Source: Limnephilus marmoratus (lineage: Eukaryota > Arthropoda > Insecta > Trichoptera > Limnephilidae). From it: a stretch of DNA of 64,000 bases. The position numbers and the translations under genes were made by a program. Under the pieces are notes generated by a model. The model was not told the DNA's origin. It searched no databases and worked only from the letters and a program-made list of their open reading frames with translations. The stretch covers positions 35,499,019 through 35,563,018 of the forward strand of contig OU862920.1 of the NCBI GenBank assembly GCA_917880885.1, in the 5' to 3' direction. Positions 56,092 to 64,000 of the stretch are shown here, piece after piece (the first letter of the stretch is position 1; the number at the start of each line of letters is the position of its first letter).

Positions 56092-56700
56092 ATGTCTAAT
56101 AATAATTTCCTTTCTGAACTTTCTATAATAAAACAAATTGCTGTAAATAACGGATATGAACCAAGTTTAATTGATAACATCTTAAATAAAAAACTTAGCA
56201 AAATTAAAAATATATATATCTATACGATTCTAATACTAATAATGATAAAGAATGGCGAAAAATACTGTATATTAATAATTTTTCAGTTCAATGTTGCAAA
56301 AATCTCCCTTCTCTTAATTAAACCAGCTTTTTATACAAGAAATAATATCGGTAATTTTTTGAGTAATGCTAAAGATAAAGACCATAAATTGATTAATTCC
56401 GGAATATATAAACTCAAATGTAATGACTGTCCCTCATTTTATATTGGAAAAACCACTCGTAATTTTGAAATCAGACTCAAAGAACATTTAAGGTGTTTTA
56501 ATAACAATAACCATATCATTGAAAATAACCATTGTTTTGAAAAAATACGGGGATAAATATTCTTCATATTAACCATAAAGGAAAACGCTTAGATAATTTA
56601 AAAGCCTTGGAAATAAAAAAAAAAATCCCTTAAAAATAATGAATCTATTATCAAGAAACAAAAAATGTTATCTTACAGTCCAATCATGGTTATGTTCCCC
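56092..56700 (+). pseudogene. Penelope-like element: RT C-terminus and GIY-YIG endonuclease, broken
   Basis: The open frame 56092-56556 begins LSELSIIKQIAVNNGYEPSL (C-terminal thumb region of PLE RT). It passes a decayed linker and reaches KPAFYTRNNIGNFLSNAKDK, SGIYKLKCNDC and FYIGKTTRNFEIRLKEH. It is then lost to a frameshift after ENNHCFEK. In another phase, HINHKGKRLDNLKALEIKK continues the endonuclease tail to about 56632. This is the longest PLE coding remnant in the window. It retains GIY, YIG and the Cys pair but cannot make a full endonuclease. Confidence 0.85.
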
Positions 56701-56905
56701 TACCCACCCACTCTTTATTAATACCTAGCAACGATCCTACCATAATCCTTATTAATAATACATTGTTCCCACCCACTATTTTGTAATTGTCAAATCAGTA
56801 TACGTTTGCCCTGAAGAAGGAACGGTCGTTCCGAAACCGGTCGGCTTTAAACAAATTTACAAGTGGTTCAAACAAAGTAACACTGTTTCATTTATCATTT
56901 AAAAA
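56701..56905 (+). mobile_element. 3' tail of the PLE at 56 kb
   Basis: CCCACCCACTCTTTATTAAT pyrimidine/AT tail, hammerhead-like motif, then AAGTGGTTCAAACAAAGTAA and a TGTTTCATTTATC end. Confidence 0.75.
56804..56852 (+). ncRNA. Hammerhead-like motif of the PLE at 56 kb, best paired
   Basis: GTTTGCC, CTGAAGA, A, GGAAC-GGTC-GTTCC (5 pairs), GAA, ACCGGT, C, then GGC-TTT-AAAC. Stem I is GGC/GCC plus AAAC/GTTT across a TTT internal loop, the kind of loop used for tertiary contacts in natural hammerheads (inference). Confidence 0.75.
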
Positions 56906-57227
56906 ACACAAACCCTAAATAATTTCTTAAACATATAATTAATTTATTTTCATTGGCCTGTCTGTCTTTGAAAGTCATTGAAATTAATTATTGACTAGGT
57001 ACATTGGTTTCATTCCTCATTCGGTCCAGTGGATACGCACAAAATACTACCGTTTAATCAAGGTACAATCGCATAATGTGTTTCAAAATAATTATGCTAT
57101 CAAGTATTGGGATGTTGAAGGAGAAAAGGAAAAACGGGAATTGTCGATTCCGATATTTAAGGTTTTCTCACTAAATATTTCTAGGTAAGTTCCGGTTTCT
57201 CACCGGGGCAACACCGAGTAGGTATCA
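56906..57227. other. No gene seen
   Basis: AT-rich spacer. The frame at 56991-57188 has no domain. Confidence 0.4.
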
Positions 57228-58372
57228 TAACTAACTAACTAACTAACCATCACGCCGTTTCCCCGCAGGGGTAGGCAGAGAGGACGGACCGCCAAACAAC
57301 TCGGTCTTGGCACACACTCTTTGCCTCACTCACATTCATACATCGTCTCATACATTCTCTTCTATTATTCTGACTTTTGACATGACCCGACTCAAGTATC
57401 TGATTCACTTGATCGTGCCATGTCTTCCTCGAGCGTCCCCGACTTCTACCATTCACATTCGCGTCGTATATTCTTCTTACACTACTTCCTTCGTTCATTC
57501 GCTCCACATGCCCAAACCATCTGAGGGTCCCTTTCTTAATCTTACTCATTATGCTTACATCAGCCTTACATTCTTTGCGGATATCCACATTTCTCACACG
57601 ATCATACATTGTTTTACCACACATACGTCTCAGGGATCTCATTTCAACAGCATTCAGTTTACTTTCATCCTACCTCTGCCAGTTCCATGCCTCACTGCCA
57701 TACATCAGGGTAGGCACCAGGACTCCATTGTGGACTGCTAGCTTCGCTTTTTTGGACAGTTTTTTATTAGCGCCAACGGCATTCAGTCCACCATTAATGG
57801 AGTTACCGGCATTCACCCTTCTTTCAATATCTCTTTCAGCCTTTCCATCTCTCGTAAACATACTACCCAGATACACAAACTCATCCACCTGCTCCAAGTA
57901 TTCATCATTCACAACTATGTTGCATACTGTTTTCCTACTCTCTCTTTCAAACACCATGACTTTAGACTTACTTACATTCATCATTAACTCATTCTTCATA
58001 CATACTTCGTTCATCCTAGATACGAGAGACTGTAGATCTTCCATAGTGTTAGAAATCAGCACCGCATCATCAGCATACAACAGGCAACATACTTTCAGAT
58101 TACTCAAATTCGCGCCCAATCCCACCTCTTTCAATTCTTGCGTACAATTATCCATGTATAGATTGAATAACCATGGTGACATTACGCAGCCTTGCTTGAC
58201 ACCTTTTGTGATGTCAAACCACCCCGTAAAACCACCGTTCACCCTAACACACGCAACGCTTCCCTCGTACAGAGACGCAATTGCCTGTATGAGATTTGTA
58301 TTCACTCCATACTTGGACAAAACCTTCCATAGCTTTTTCCTGTCGACTCGGTCGTATGCTTTTTGTAGATCT
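57228..58372 (-). pseudogene. Non-LTR retrotransposon (LINE), 5'-truncated RT with one stop codon
   Basis: The minus-strand frame opens at the truncation near 58372 (DLQKAYDRVDRKKLWKVLSK) and holds GVKQGCVMSPWLFNLYMD and LLYADDAVLIS (catalytic YADD at about 58066-58077). VYLGSMFTRDGKAERDIERR and VLVPTLMYGSEAWNWQR follow. An in-frame TAG comes next at 57670. The same frame continues with DESKLNAVEMRSLRRMCGK, RWFGHVERMNEG and RKTWHDQVNQIL and ends SAYPCGETA at 57250. About 370 codons; the endonuclease and fingers are missing. The end is followed by a TTAG microsatellite tail (57228-57249), as in LINEs with short-repeat tails. Low decay suggests recent insertion. Clade not assigned. The 303-codon frame on the other strand is its shadow. 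Confidence 0.9.
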
Positions 58373-59235
58373 ATTCACTATGGAATTAGCATATTAATAA
58401 GCACATTAATTTTCTACCCAGCGCGTTTCGCAAAAGGTATAACCGTTAATCGAATCGCATAATGTGTTTCAAAATATGGATGATGTCAAGTATGGGGAAG
58501 TTTAAAGAGAAGAAGAAAGTTACGAATTGTCAATTCTGATATTTAAGATTTTCTCTCTAAATATTTCAAGGTAAGTATTTTATCATCCACTCTGGAATCA
58601 GTTCAAAATATATTGACGCAAGCATATTAACGGATATATACGATAAATTAAAAGTATAATATAAAAGAATATTTTTGATGAGTTTAAAGTGGTGGGCAAG
58701 TGCATTCGTTAAGCAAATGATGTCTTCCGGACATCAAGCTAATGCAGCATTTGCCTAACGAGGTTTCAGGACTCGTACTTGTGTACGACAACTTGGCAAC
58801 CGAACGACTTTGTGGCTAGTGTGCTTTTTACTTCCACTTTAACCATTATACCAATTGTAGGGCTAAACAACTACATATTATAATATGAACCATTATGAGA
58901 ATTCAATGTTAAATTCAGTATTCAAACAGAGTGGTGTTTAAGACATAATACATCCAACAACATGAAATCGTTTCACATAGATGCTGTAACTGGGTACTTC
59001 TCCGTATTGCACACACAATTTACTTTACGCCGCCCCACTAGCCCGAAGGGAGGCTATTTGTATGCACACATAATGACATGTTCAGTTTGCGCTGTGCACA
59101 TTTCACAAGGAAGGGAGTGGATGCCTTTGCCCAGGTTGTTTATGCAACTAAGTGAGTTATCTACATCAATAATAGCGGTTAAACGTTTTGTATTTATCAT
59201 GAAAGTAAATAAATAAATGTTTGAAATTTGAATTT
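58373..59235. other. No gene seen
   Basis: Low-copy sequence. Short unassigned frame at 58962-59216. Confidence 0.4.
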
Positions 59236-59395
59236 GATGAATAACGAATTTTATTTGAATCTCGATGAAACGGAAGCACGTACATCTATGGGATCAACAC
59301 TGCGAGAGAATGATATAGACTAATCGGTATCCTTTTTGTGCGGTGTTTTGTTGCCTGCTGGCCTACTCCTTGTGCGATGCTTCGTAGAATAAAAT
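59236..59395 (-). mobile_element. HINE-like element, 3' part, decayed
   Basis: On the plus strand ATTTGAATCTCGATGAAACG, CATCTATGGGATCAACACTG and GCGAGAGAATGATATAG match the inner 3' module of subfamily C in reverse. The tip is lost. Confidence 0.5.
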
Positions 59396-59544
59396 GTAAA
59401 ATAATTTTTAAACTAGATAACAATATTATAATAAATAAATCATACAATGATCCTACTCCTATTACATTTGTCTAATTCTCTCTTTAAAGTTTAATTTTCT
59501 GCACACTCCATTTTTTTCTAATTAACTCAGAAACAGAAAAATTA

Positions 59545-59640
59545 AAAGCTAACAGTTGCAATTGGGACGTGAATCCAGAACATCTCGTCTCACCGGGACG
59601 AACGCCTTTACCAATTCAGCCTCTGAGACCTCTTATTTTA
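59545..59640 (-). repeat. S2-family tRNA-like head
   Basis: The minus strand has AGGCTGAATTGGTAAAGGCG (A box) and TTCTGGATTCACGTCCCAAT (decayed B box). Related arm sequence appears at 60080-60135 (TTCAAATTCCGAATTGACAA, TCTTCAACTAATTTTT), so the element may extend to there with an insertion. Confidence 0.6.
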
Positions 59641-59730
59641 AAGCCCCGGCATACCCCATTTCTCCCAATTTATTCCACAAGTTCCTAAATACTTCAGGTT
59701 TTAAAGCTTTTCAAAAAATATACGTTATTC

Positions 59731-59940
59731 TTGAAGATAAAATCTATATCTACATTCCCCGCGCCGAAACGCAAATTACATGAAATTCCTTCGATAGAAA
59801 AAAATCGCAAAGTATGCTTCGAAAATTTTTATAAAGAAGTTTGTTTCAATTATTTTACAAGTTATATGTATGAAAAAATTGACAGTGTTTCTTTAAATGC
59901 TGTTTTAGACAACCCCCGCAAGATTTTTGCTCTATTTTAA
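59731..59940 (+). other. Short open frame of unknown origin
   Basis: 69 codons, MKIKSISTFPAPKRKLHEIP...LNAVLDNPRKIFALF. The residue mix looks protein-like, but I recognise no family. It lies between two pieces of an S2-type element, so it may be the tail of a decayed transposon ORF. Not accepted as a gene. Confidence 0.3.
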
Positions 59941-60222
59941 ACAGATCTTTTTTTTTAAACATTTTCACAATTTTCGTTTAAATATTATCGATTTTAACAT
60001 CAGCGCGCTCTCTCTAACATTCGTTTTTACATATCTCCCAATCTTCTTCTTTTTGAGCGGGTATGCGGTGCCTTAAGTCATTTTTGTTAATCGAATATTT
60101 CAAATTCCGAATTGACAATATTATCTTCAACTAATTTTTTTCTATTTTATTGTCAACTGCCTTTTTTCAATGGAAAAAAATGATCGGAGAACTGGTTTGT
60201 AACCTAGATAGTGTCCCGGATG

Positions 60223-60604
60223 CGTATTTACAAAACCTATACCGTTTCAGTCACTTTAAATTTTCAATATCAAAATTTAAATATTTAGAAATAAAATAAT
60301 TAATTTCTAATATACACATTGGAAAGATTATTTATCTAGATTTTAGAACAATTTTTGTTTTTGCAAAGTGATAAAAAAGTATCAATATAGAGGTGTATTT
60401 ACAATATATGGGAATAATATTAAAATTCAAATATTTAGAAATAAAATTATTAATTTCTAATATACACATAAAAAAGATTATTTTATCTAGATTTTAGAAC
60501 AATTTTTGTTTTTGCAATGTGATAAAAAATAACCAATATAGAGTTATATTTAAAATGTAAATTGTCGCTACCGCGACTGAATCGGTATAGGTTTTGTAAA
60601 TACG
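60223..60604. mobile_element. TIR element with internal tandem duplication
   Basis: CGTATTTACAAAACCTATACC and GTTTCAGTC at the left are inverted at the right (GACTGAATCGGTATAGG and TTTTGTAAATACG). Between them an about 156-bp block (CAAATATTTAGAAATAAAAT ... GTGATAAAAAA) occurs twice in tandem. No coding. A second copy begins outside the window and ends at base 48. Confidence 0.8.
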
Positions 60605-60695
60605 AATACATACAAACACACATACATACATATATATACATATACATACATATATATATATATACACTTACATACACATACACATATATACATAT

Positions 60696-60738
<43 letters not shown>
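60605..60738. repeat. AT/CA-rich microsatellite
   Basis: ATACATACA, then ATATACAT and (TA)n to about 60738. Directly next to the TIR element. Confidence 0.95.
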
Positions 60739-60742
<4 letters not shown>

Positions 60743-61080
60743 TAAAAAAGAAAATGTTTGAAAGAAGTTAAAAATAAAATACTATATAAAATATACATAA
60801 AAAATAAAATATAAACTTATAACTATATAAAATACTAAAATATAACTATATAAAAATATAAAATACTAAGAAGTAAGATTTAAATATGTTAATCTATAAT
60901 TTTTTTTTTTTTTTATGAAAGCTAAAATTTTTTCTGGAGGTTTGTCAAGGTAGGTAATTAATCACCTAGAAGAGTATATATTTAGGTTAGATTAGATTTC
61001 AGTGAAGTCAGGTTAGAAAAAGATGTGAAGTATGATATTTTATTTAGTTAATTTAATTATTTTCTTTTCCTTTATAATGG
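60739..61080. other. No gene seen
   Basis: AT-rich sequence, including T14 at 60901-60914. It probably holds the 3' UTR of the LINE fragment at 61081 (minus strand). Confidence 0.45.
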
Positions 61081-61290
61081 TTAGGAAGTCAGATATTCTT
61101 TAAAGAAATCTCGTCCCCTTTCGAATATCCAATTTTGAACACGAATAGTAAAAAGAGGTATGGTAATACTTGATTTTATATCGGTGCTCAATGCATTGTA
61201 TATTTTGGGGGCAATGAACCAAAATTGTCGGTGAGCGAATGTGGTTCTAGTTTTTGGAACCATGCATCCCAGATTTGATGAATGTTTTTC
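61081..61290 (-). pseudogene. Jockey-like LINE C-terminal fragment
   Basis: The minus strand encodes VPKTRTTFAHRQFWFIAPKI and YNALSTDIKSS..., the same final motif (V-P-x-x-R-T-x-x-x-x-R...APKIYN) as the plus-strand fragment at 29118. Truncated just upstream. Confidence 0.72.
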
Positions 61291-61844
61291 TCATTGTTTT
61301 TGAATCCTCGGTGTTCCAGATACCAGGAATTTGCTCTTCTGTCACTGGGGCAATTAAAAATTCACGGTTGTTAAATAAAAAATCTTAGCCGTACCGAAAA
61401 ACAAACCGAGCAGAATTTAGACCACATAATTTTTTTGTAGTGAGGTACTATTCGTAATAATTTATTTGTAGGTAATATTTATTATTCTCCATCGAAAACG
61501 CCGTTTAAAAAGGAACACATGGGAATAAACCCTCCCCAGTTCAACCCTTCACCTATCAGCTCATCCCAACGTGCCCAGTGAGATGATAACATTTCCCCAA
61601 ATGCGCGTCAAAGGGTCAGTCAAAGCCCTCCGTGCCCGCCCTAAACTAAAGGGCAAATCGGTGCGTAGTAAAAACAGGCCTCTACTTGCTAGCCTTTACA
61701 CCATCAATAGAAAACTAGGAACTAATACATCTATTCAGGAAATCAATGAAAAGGTTACCTACATAGGTCAGGATCTTATGTATTTTCTTGCGAAAAGGTT
61801 GTGGATATGCAATTAAAATGTTGCTGGGAAACGATTAATGTTGT
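61291..61844. other. No gene accepted; frame at 61571-61816
   Basis: The frame MPSEMITFPQMRVKGSVKAL... (81 codons) is Arg/Lys-rich at its start and has no recognisable domain. Composition is less AT-rich at 61510-61680. Confidence 0.35.
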
Positions 61845-61960
61845 TTAGTAACTAGTTCTGATGGCCAGAAACTTCCCAAACTTCTACATTTTCATCCCTT
61901 TTCATTTCCTTCATCATCACAGAATTCCAGAAATCGGGGATGTTGTAGACTTGTAGACCC
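61845..61960 (+). repeat. Decayed 3' part of an S1-family SINE
   Basis: TTAGTAACTAGTTCTGATGG, CCAGAAACTTCCCAAACTTC, and CATCATCACAGAATTCCAG with ATCGGGGATGTTG follow the order of the S1 body (GTGACCAGATCTGAATAGCC, CAGGTACTTCCCAACC...). Confidence 0.55.
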
Positions 61961-62264
61961 ATTGGTTTCGGGTGGACGCGTTACCTACCAGGTCTGAATA
62001 ATAATAATAATAATGGTGTTAAAATAATTCCACAAAATGAATTTGCTTTTATTCAAGAAATAATAAATGTTTTTATTCCTGATTGTGATGAGGTTAGTGA
62101 AATCTTACACACCACTTAGAGAGTAAAATTACGAATACGAATGAGTAAGAACAAAGTGTTATTAATAATAACAAATAAAAACGGATGAAAAGGAGAGTAA
62201 CATCATTAGAGAAAGTAATGGATGAGTAATGATACCACCAGGGAATTTAACTATTAATAATAAA

Positions 62265-62600
62265 AGAAAACGCTTAAATAATTTGGAAGCCTAAAAAATT
62301 AAGATATCCTTTAATATTATTGAGTATTTTATCAACAATCAAAAAATGCTACCTTACAACCCCATCTTAGATATGTTCCCATTCACCGCCCGTTCTATCT
62401 CCTCCTCCAGATCTTTACTAAATACCGGAAGCATGCCTCTACCCACCTTCGACACCTAATATATACCCATAATATTGTTAGTATATATTTTGCCCTGAGG
62501 AAAGAATAAAATGCTCCAAAACCGGTACGCGTTAAGAAAAAAATGTTTTGGTTTACAAAGTTATATTGTTTCATTTAATTGTAAAAGAAACCACAAAGTG
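62265..62600 (+). mobile_element. Decayed PLE 3' end
   Basis: AAAACGCTTAAATAATTTGG matches the endonuclease tail coding region of the 56-kb copy. It is followed by CAATCAAAAAATGCTACC, a pyrimidine-rich tail, a degraded hammerhead-like motif and TTACAAAGTTATATTGTTTC. Confidence 0.7.
62491..62531 (+). ncRNA. Degraded hammerhead-like motif
   Basis: CTGAGGA and A are kept, but stem II no longer pairs, GAAAC has become AAAAC and the cleavage C has become A (CCGGTA). Almost certainly inactive. Confidence 0.55.
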
Positions 62601-63051
62601 ATAGATACATTCAATATATTAATAAAAATTCATGTATTGAACACTTCTTTGCATTATTGGTTCCTCCTATTGAAATTATTTTGTCCACGAATTGTTAACG
62701 TGAAACAAGTTTGATTTAGTATTTTCAATTTTCTTTTAATGTACCTTTATTGTTTGATTTAAAATGTTTTCTTAGTTGGTAGGTATCTGAAATCATATTG
62801 AATTGTCGAATATTGCAACATGCCAAACATAACAACCGAACAAGATCTTTCTTGAAATGAGGATAATTATTAAATATCAATGAAAATGAAAACAGGTTTT
62901 ACCCGGAAAAAAACACCACTTGAACAAATCTGTACCTAGTAGTTAAATCCACCGCAGAAACGGTGTAAGAAAAAATTAAATGTGTTTCGGAAAATAGATT
63001 CGTAGATTTGCACGTGAGCCGCTCAAAAGTATCAAATAAATAATAAGGCAT
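62601..63051. other. No gene seen
   Basis: AT-rich spacer. Confidence 0.4.
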
Positions 63052-63272
63052 TGAAGAAGTTAATACTATTAATGAAAATATGAAAAAGAAAAAGACACAA
63101 ATAATTTAAAAGCTAATGGTCGCAACTGGAACTCGGCCACCGTGACTTCTTATTTTTAAGTCATTTTTGTCATTCTAATATTTCAAATTCAGAATTTAAA
63201 ATATGTTCTTCAACTATTTTTTTGATTACATTGGTGTGGGTATAACCTTCAAAGCGATGAGAGTTATTCTAA
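63052..63272. repeat. S2-family element with decayed tRNA-like core
   Basis: AATGAAAATATGAAAAAG and AAAAGACACAAATAA on the left, then ATGGTCGCAACTGGAACTCG (inverse tRNA 3' half). On the right are AAGTCATTTTTGTCATTC, TATTTCAAATTCAGAATTT and ATAACCTTCAAAGCGATGAG. Inverted tails on both sides, as in the other S2 copies. Confidence 0.65.
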
Positions 63273-63286
63273 GAAATCGAGTTTTC

Positions 63287-63443
63287 TCTAGACCACACGA
63301 CTGAAGTAAAACTTCTTAAAACTTATATCTCCCTCTCAACTTCCGTTCGTCTCGCCCGACCGTTTACCTCGCTCGATTACACTTTTCATAACGCTCTCGT
63401 CACGCATTCACCAGCTTACCCCCCAAGTCAAGCGTGCGTAAAG
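63287..63443 (+). mobile_element. HINE-like element, subfamily D, 3' tip lost
   Basis: The 5' end TCGAGTTTTCTCTAGACCAC and ACGACTGAAGTAAAACTTC is followed by the GTTCGTCTCGCCCGACCG core and ACGCATTCACCAGCTTAC to GCGTGCGTAAAGG. It directly abuts the tail of the S2 element. Confidence 0.68.
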
Positions 63444-63744
63444 GCCCGACCGTTCGCCTCGCCCGTTCTTTCGTAACGCTCGTAATGTTACAGTTCGTGC
63501 ATTTGCGTGGTTATTCATTATAATATAAGAGACAATGAAATAATTCAAATTTTTGAATGCCGATTTTCTGAATAATAACAATTAATATAATTATAATCAG
63601 AAATAATCTAACCAAATCAGAACTATCCGACATCTTCAGAGGATCGGGATTAATATACGACAGGTCATAACTAGGATAATATAATAACTAGTCGTGTAGT
63701 ATAGTGACTAGTTGGACTGATCGTCGTCATTCAGAAAAGAAAGT

Positions 63745-63880
63745 GAATTGAAATGGTGTTAGCAGTGACCAAATCTGAAAATAGATGTACTTTATAATGT
63801 TCCTCTTAACTACCTTTTCCCTTCCTCATTACCTCTTCCTTTCAGCCTCAAAAGTAACCAACAAAAAATGTTCAAATAGG
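63745..63880 (+). repeat. Decayed 3' part of an S1-family SINE
   Basis: AATGGTGTTAGCAGTGACCA, AATCTGAAAATAG, CTTCCTCATTACCTCTTCC and TTTCAGCCTCA follow the S1 body. No head or tail. Confidence 0.55.
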
Positions 63881-64000
63881 TTTGTAGGTAATTTAGGTAA
63901 GTTATATACATTGGGCGCTAATTGCTATCAGCGCTGGGTATCAATTGCTATTAATATGATAGGTAGGGCGCTAAATGATATGTCGTTTCTACGTGTAGTA

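Noticed and set aside
57551..58462. 303-codon plus-strand frame
   Set aside because: It lies wholly opposite the LINE reverse transcriptase on the minus strand. It is Ser/Thr/Phe-rich without domains, a shadow frame.
60483..60798. Tyr/Ile/Cys-rich frames
   Set aside because: Translations of the (TA)n/(CATA)n microsatellite.
1..64000. Bacterial or viral origin
   Set aside because: No operon-like coding, no phage or plasmid genes; SINEs, LINEs, Helitrons and PLEs mark an animal nuclear genome.

Overview
The window looks like intergenic or intronic DNA from an arthropod nuclear genome, most likely an insect (Lepidoptera or Hemiptera fit best, but I cannot choose). The base composition is AT-rich. 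No host gene could be recognised on either strand. Almost every open frame longer than 60 codons is transposon-derived or a shadow of a repeat. The eukaryotic assignment rests on Penelope-like, LINE, Gypsy, Helitron, mariner and Crypton remnants, tRNA-derived SINEs with A-tails, and the lack of compact operons or bacterial gene spacing.

Layout. 1-4 kb: end of a TIR element, a poly-G tract, a Crypton-type tyrosine recombinase pseudogene (958-1991, minus), a perfect-stem hairpin (2211-2309), an inverted tRNA-like element and a Penelope-like element (PLE) with a GIY-YIG endonuclease frame and a hammerhead-like 3' motif. 4.5-10.2 kb: a tRNA SINE, several copies of an abundant element with asymmetric ends (called HINE-like here), and a 919-bp solo LTR (7154-8072) with a 4-bp target duplication. 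10.8-12.3 kb: an LTR-like repeat holding a 315-bp tandem array. 13.3-18.5 kb: two mirror-image HINE-like composites, a SINE, a palindromic MITE and two non-autonomous Helitrons. 18.52-23.03 kb: one DNA transposon-like unit with about 0.5-kb inverted ends and TTAA flanks, carrying a nested Helitron and a LINE fragment. 24.4-28.05 kb: a broken Gypsy-type LTR retrotransposon sitting in a 92-bp satellite and itself hit by a PLE. 28.6-42 kb: SINE-like palindromes, LINE and mariner remnants, an inverted pair of PLE 3' ends, a GC-rich island of unknown nature and Helitron pieces. 42-51.8 kb: SINEs, an unclassified repeat family, a 277-bp tandem duplication, a 48-bp satellite and an intact non-autonomous Helitron. 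52-64 kb: RT fragments, a third palindromic tRNA-like element, another Helitron, a second PLE with a GIY-YIG frame, a 1.1-kb LINE 3' end with a single stop codon, a TIR element with an internal duplication, an AT microsatellite and a third PLE tail.

How the parts relate. The window is a nested record of insertions. Four mobilisation styles can be read from ends rather than proteins: rolling-circle (CTAG-ended Helitrons and the HINE-like family), target-primed reverse transcription (LINE, PLE, SINE), LTR integration (solo LTR, Gypsy) and cut-and-paste (TTAA unit, MITEs, mariner). The strongest unusual signal is a set of PLE-associated hammerhead-like motifs in which stem I, stem II and a self-complementary stem III vary together between copies. 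The second is the HINE-like superfamily: many copies share asymmetric termini, a subterminal inverted repeat and a 3' stem-loop but differ inside. All calls come from reading the sequence by eye; no database search or folding program was run.
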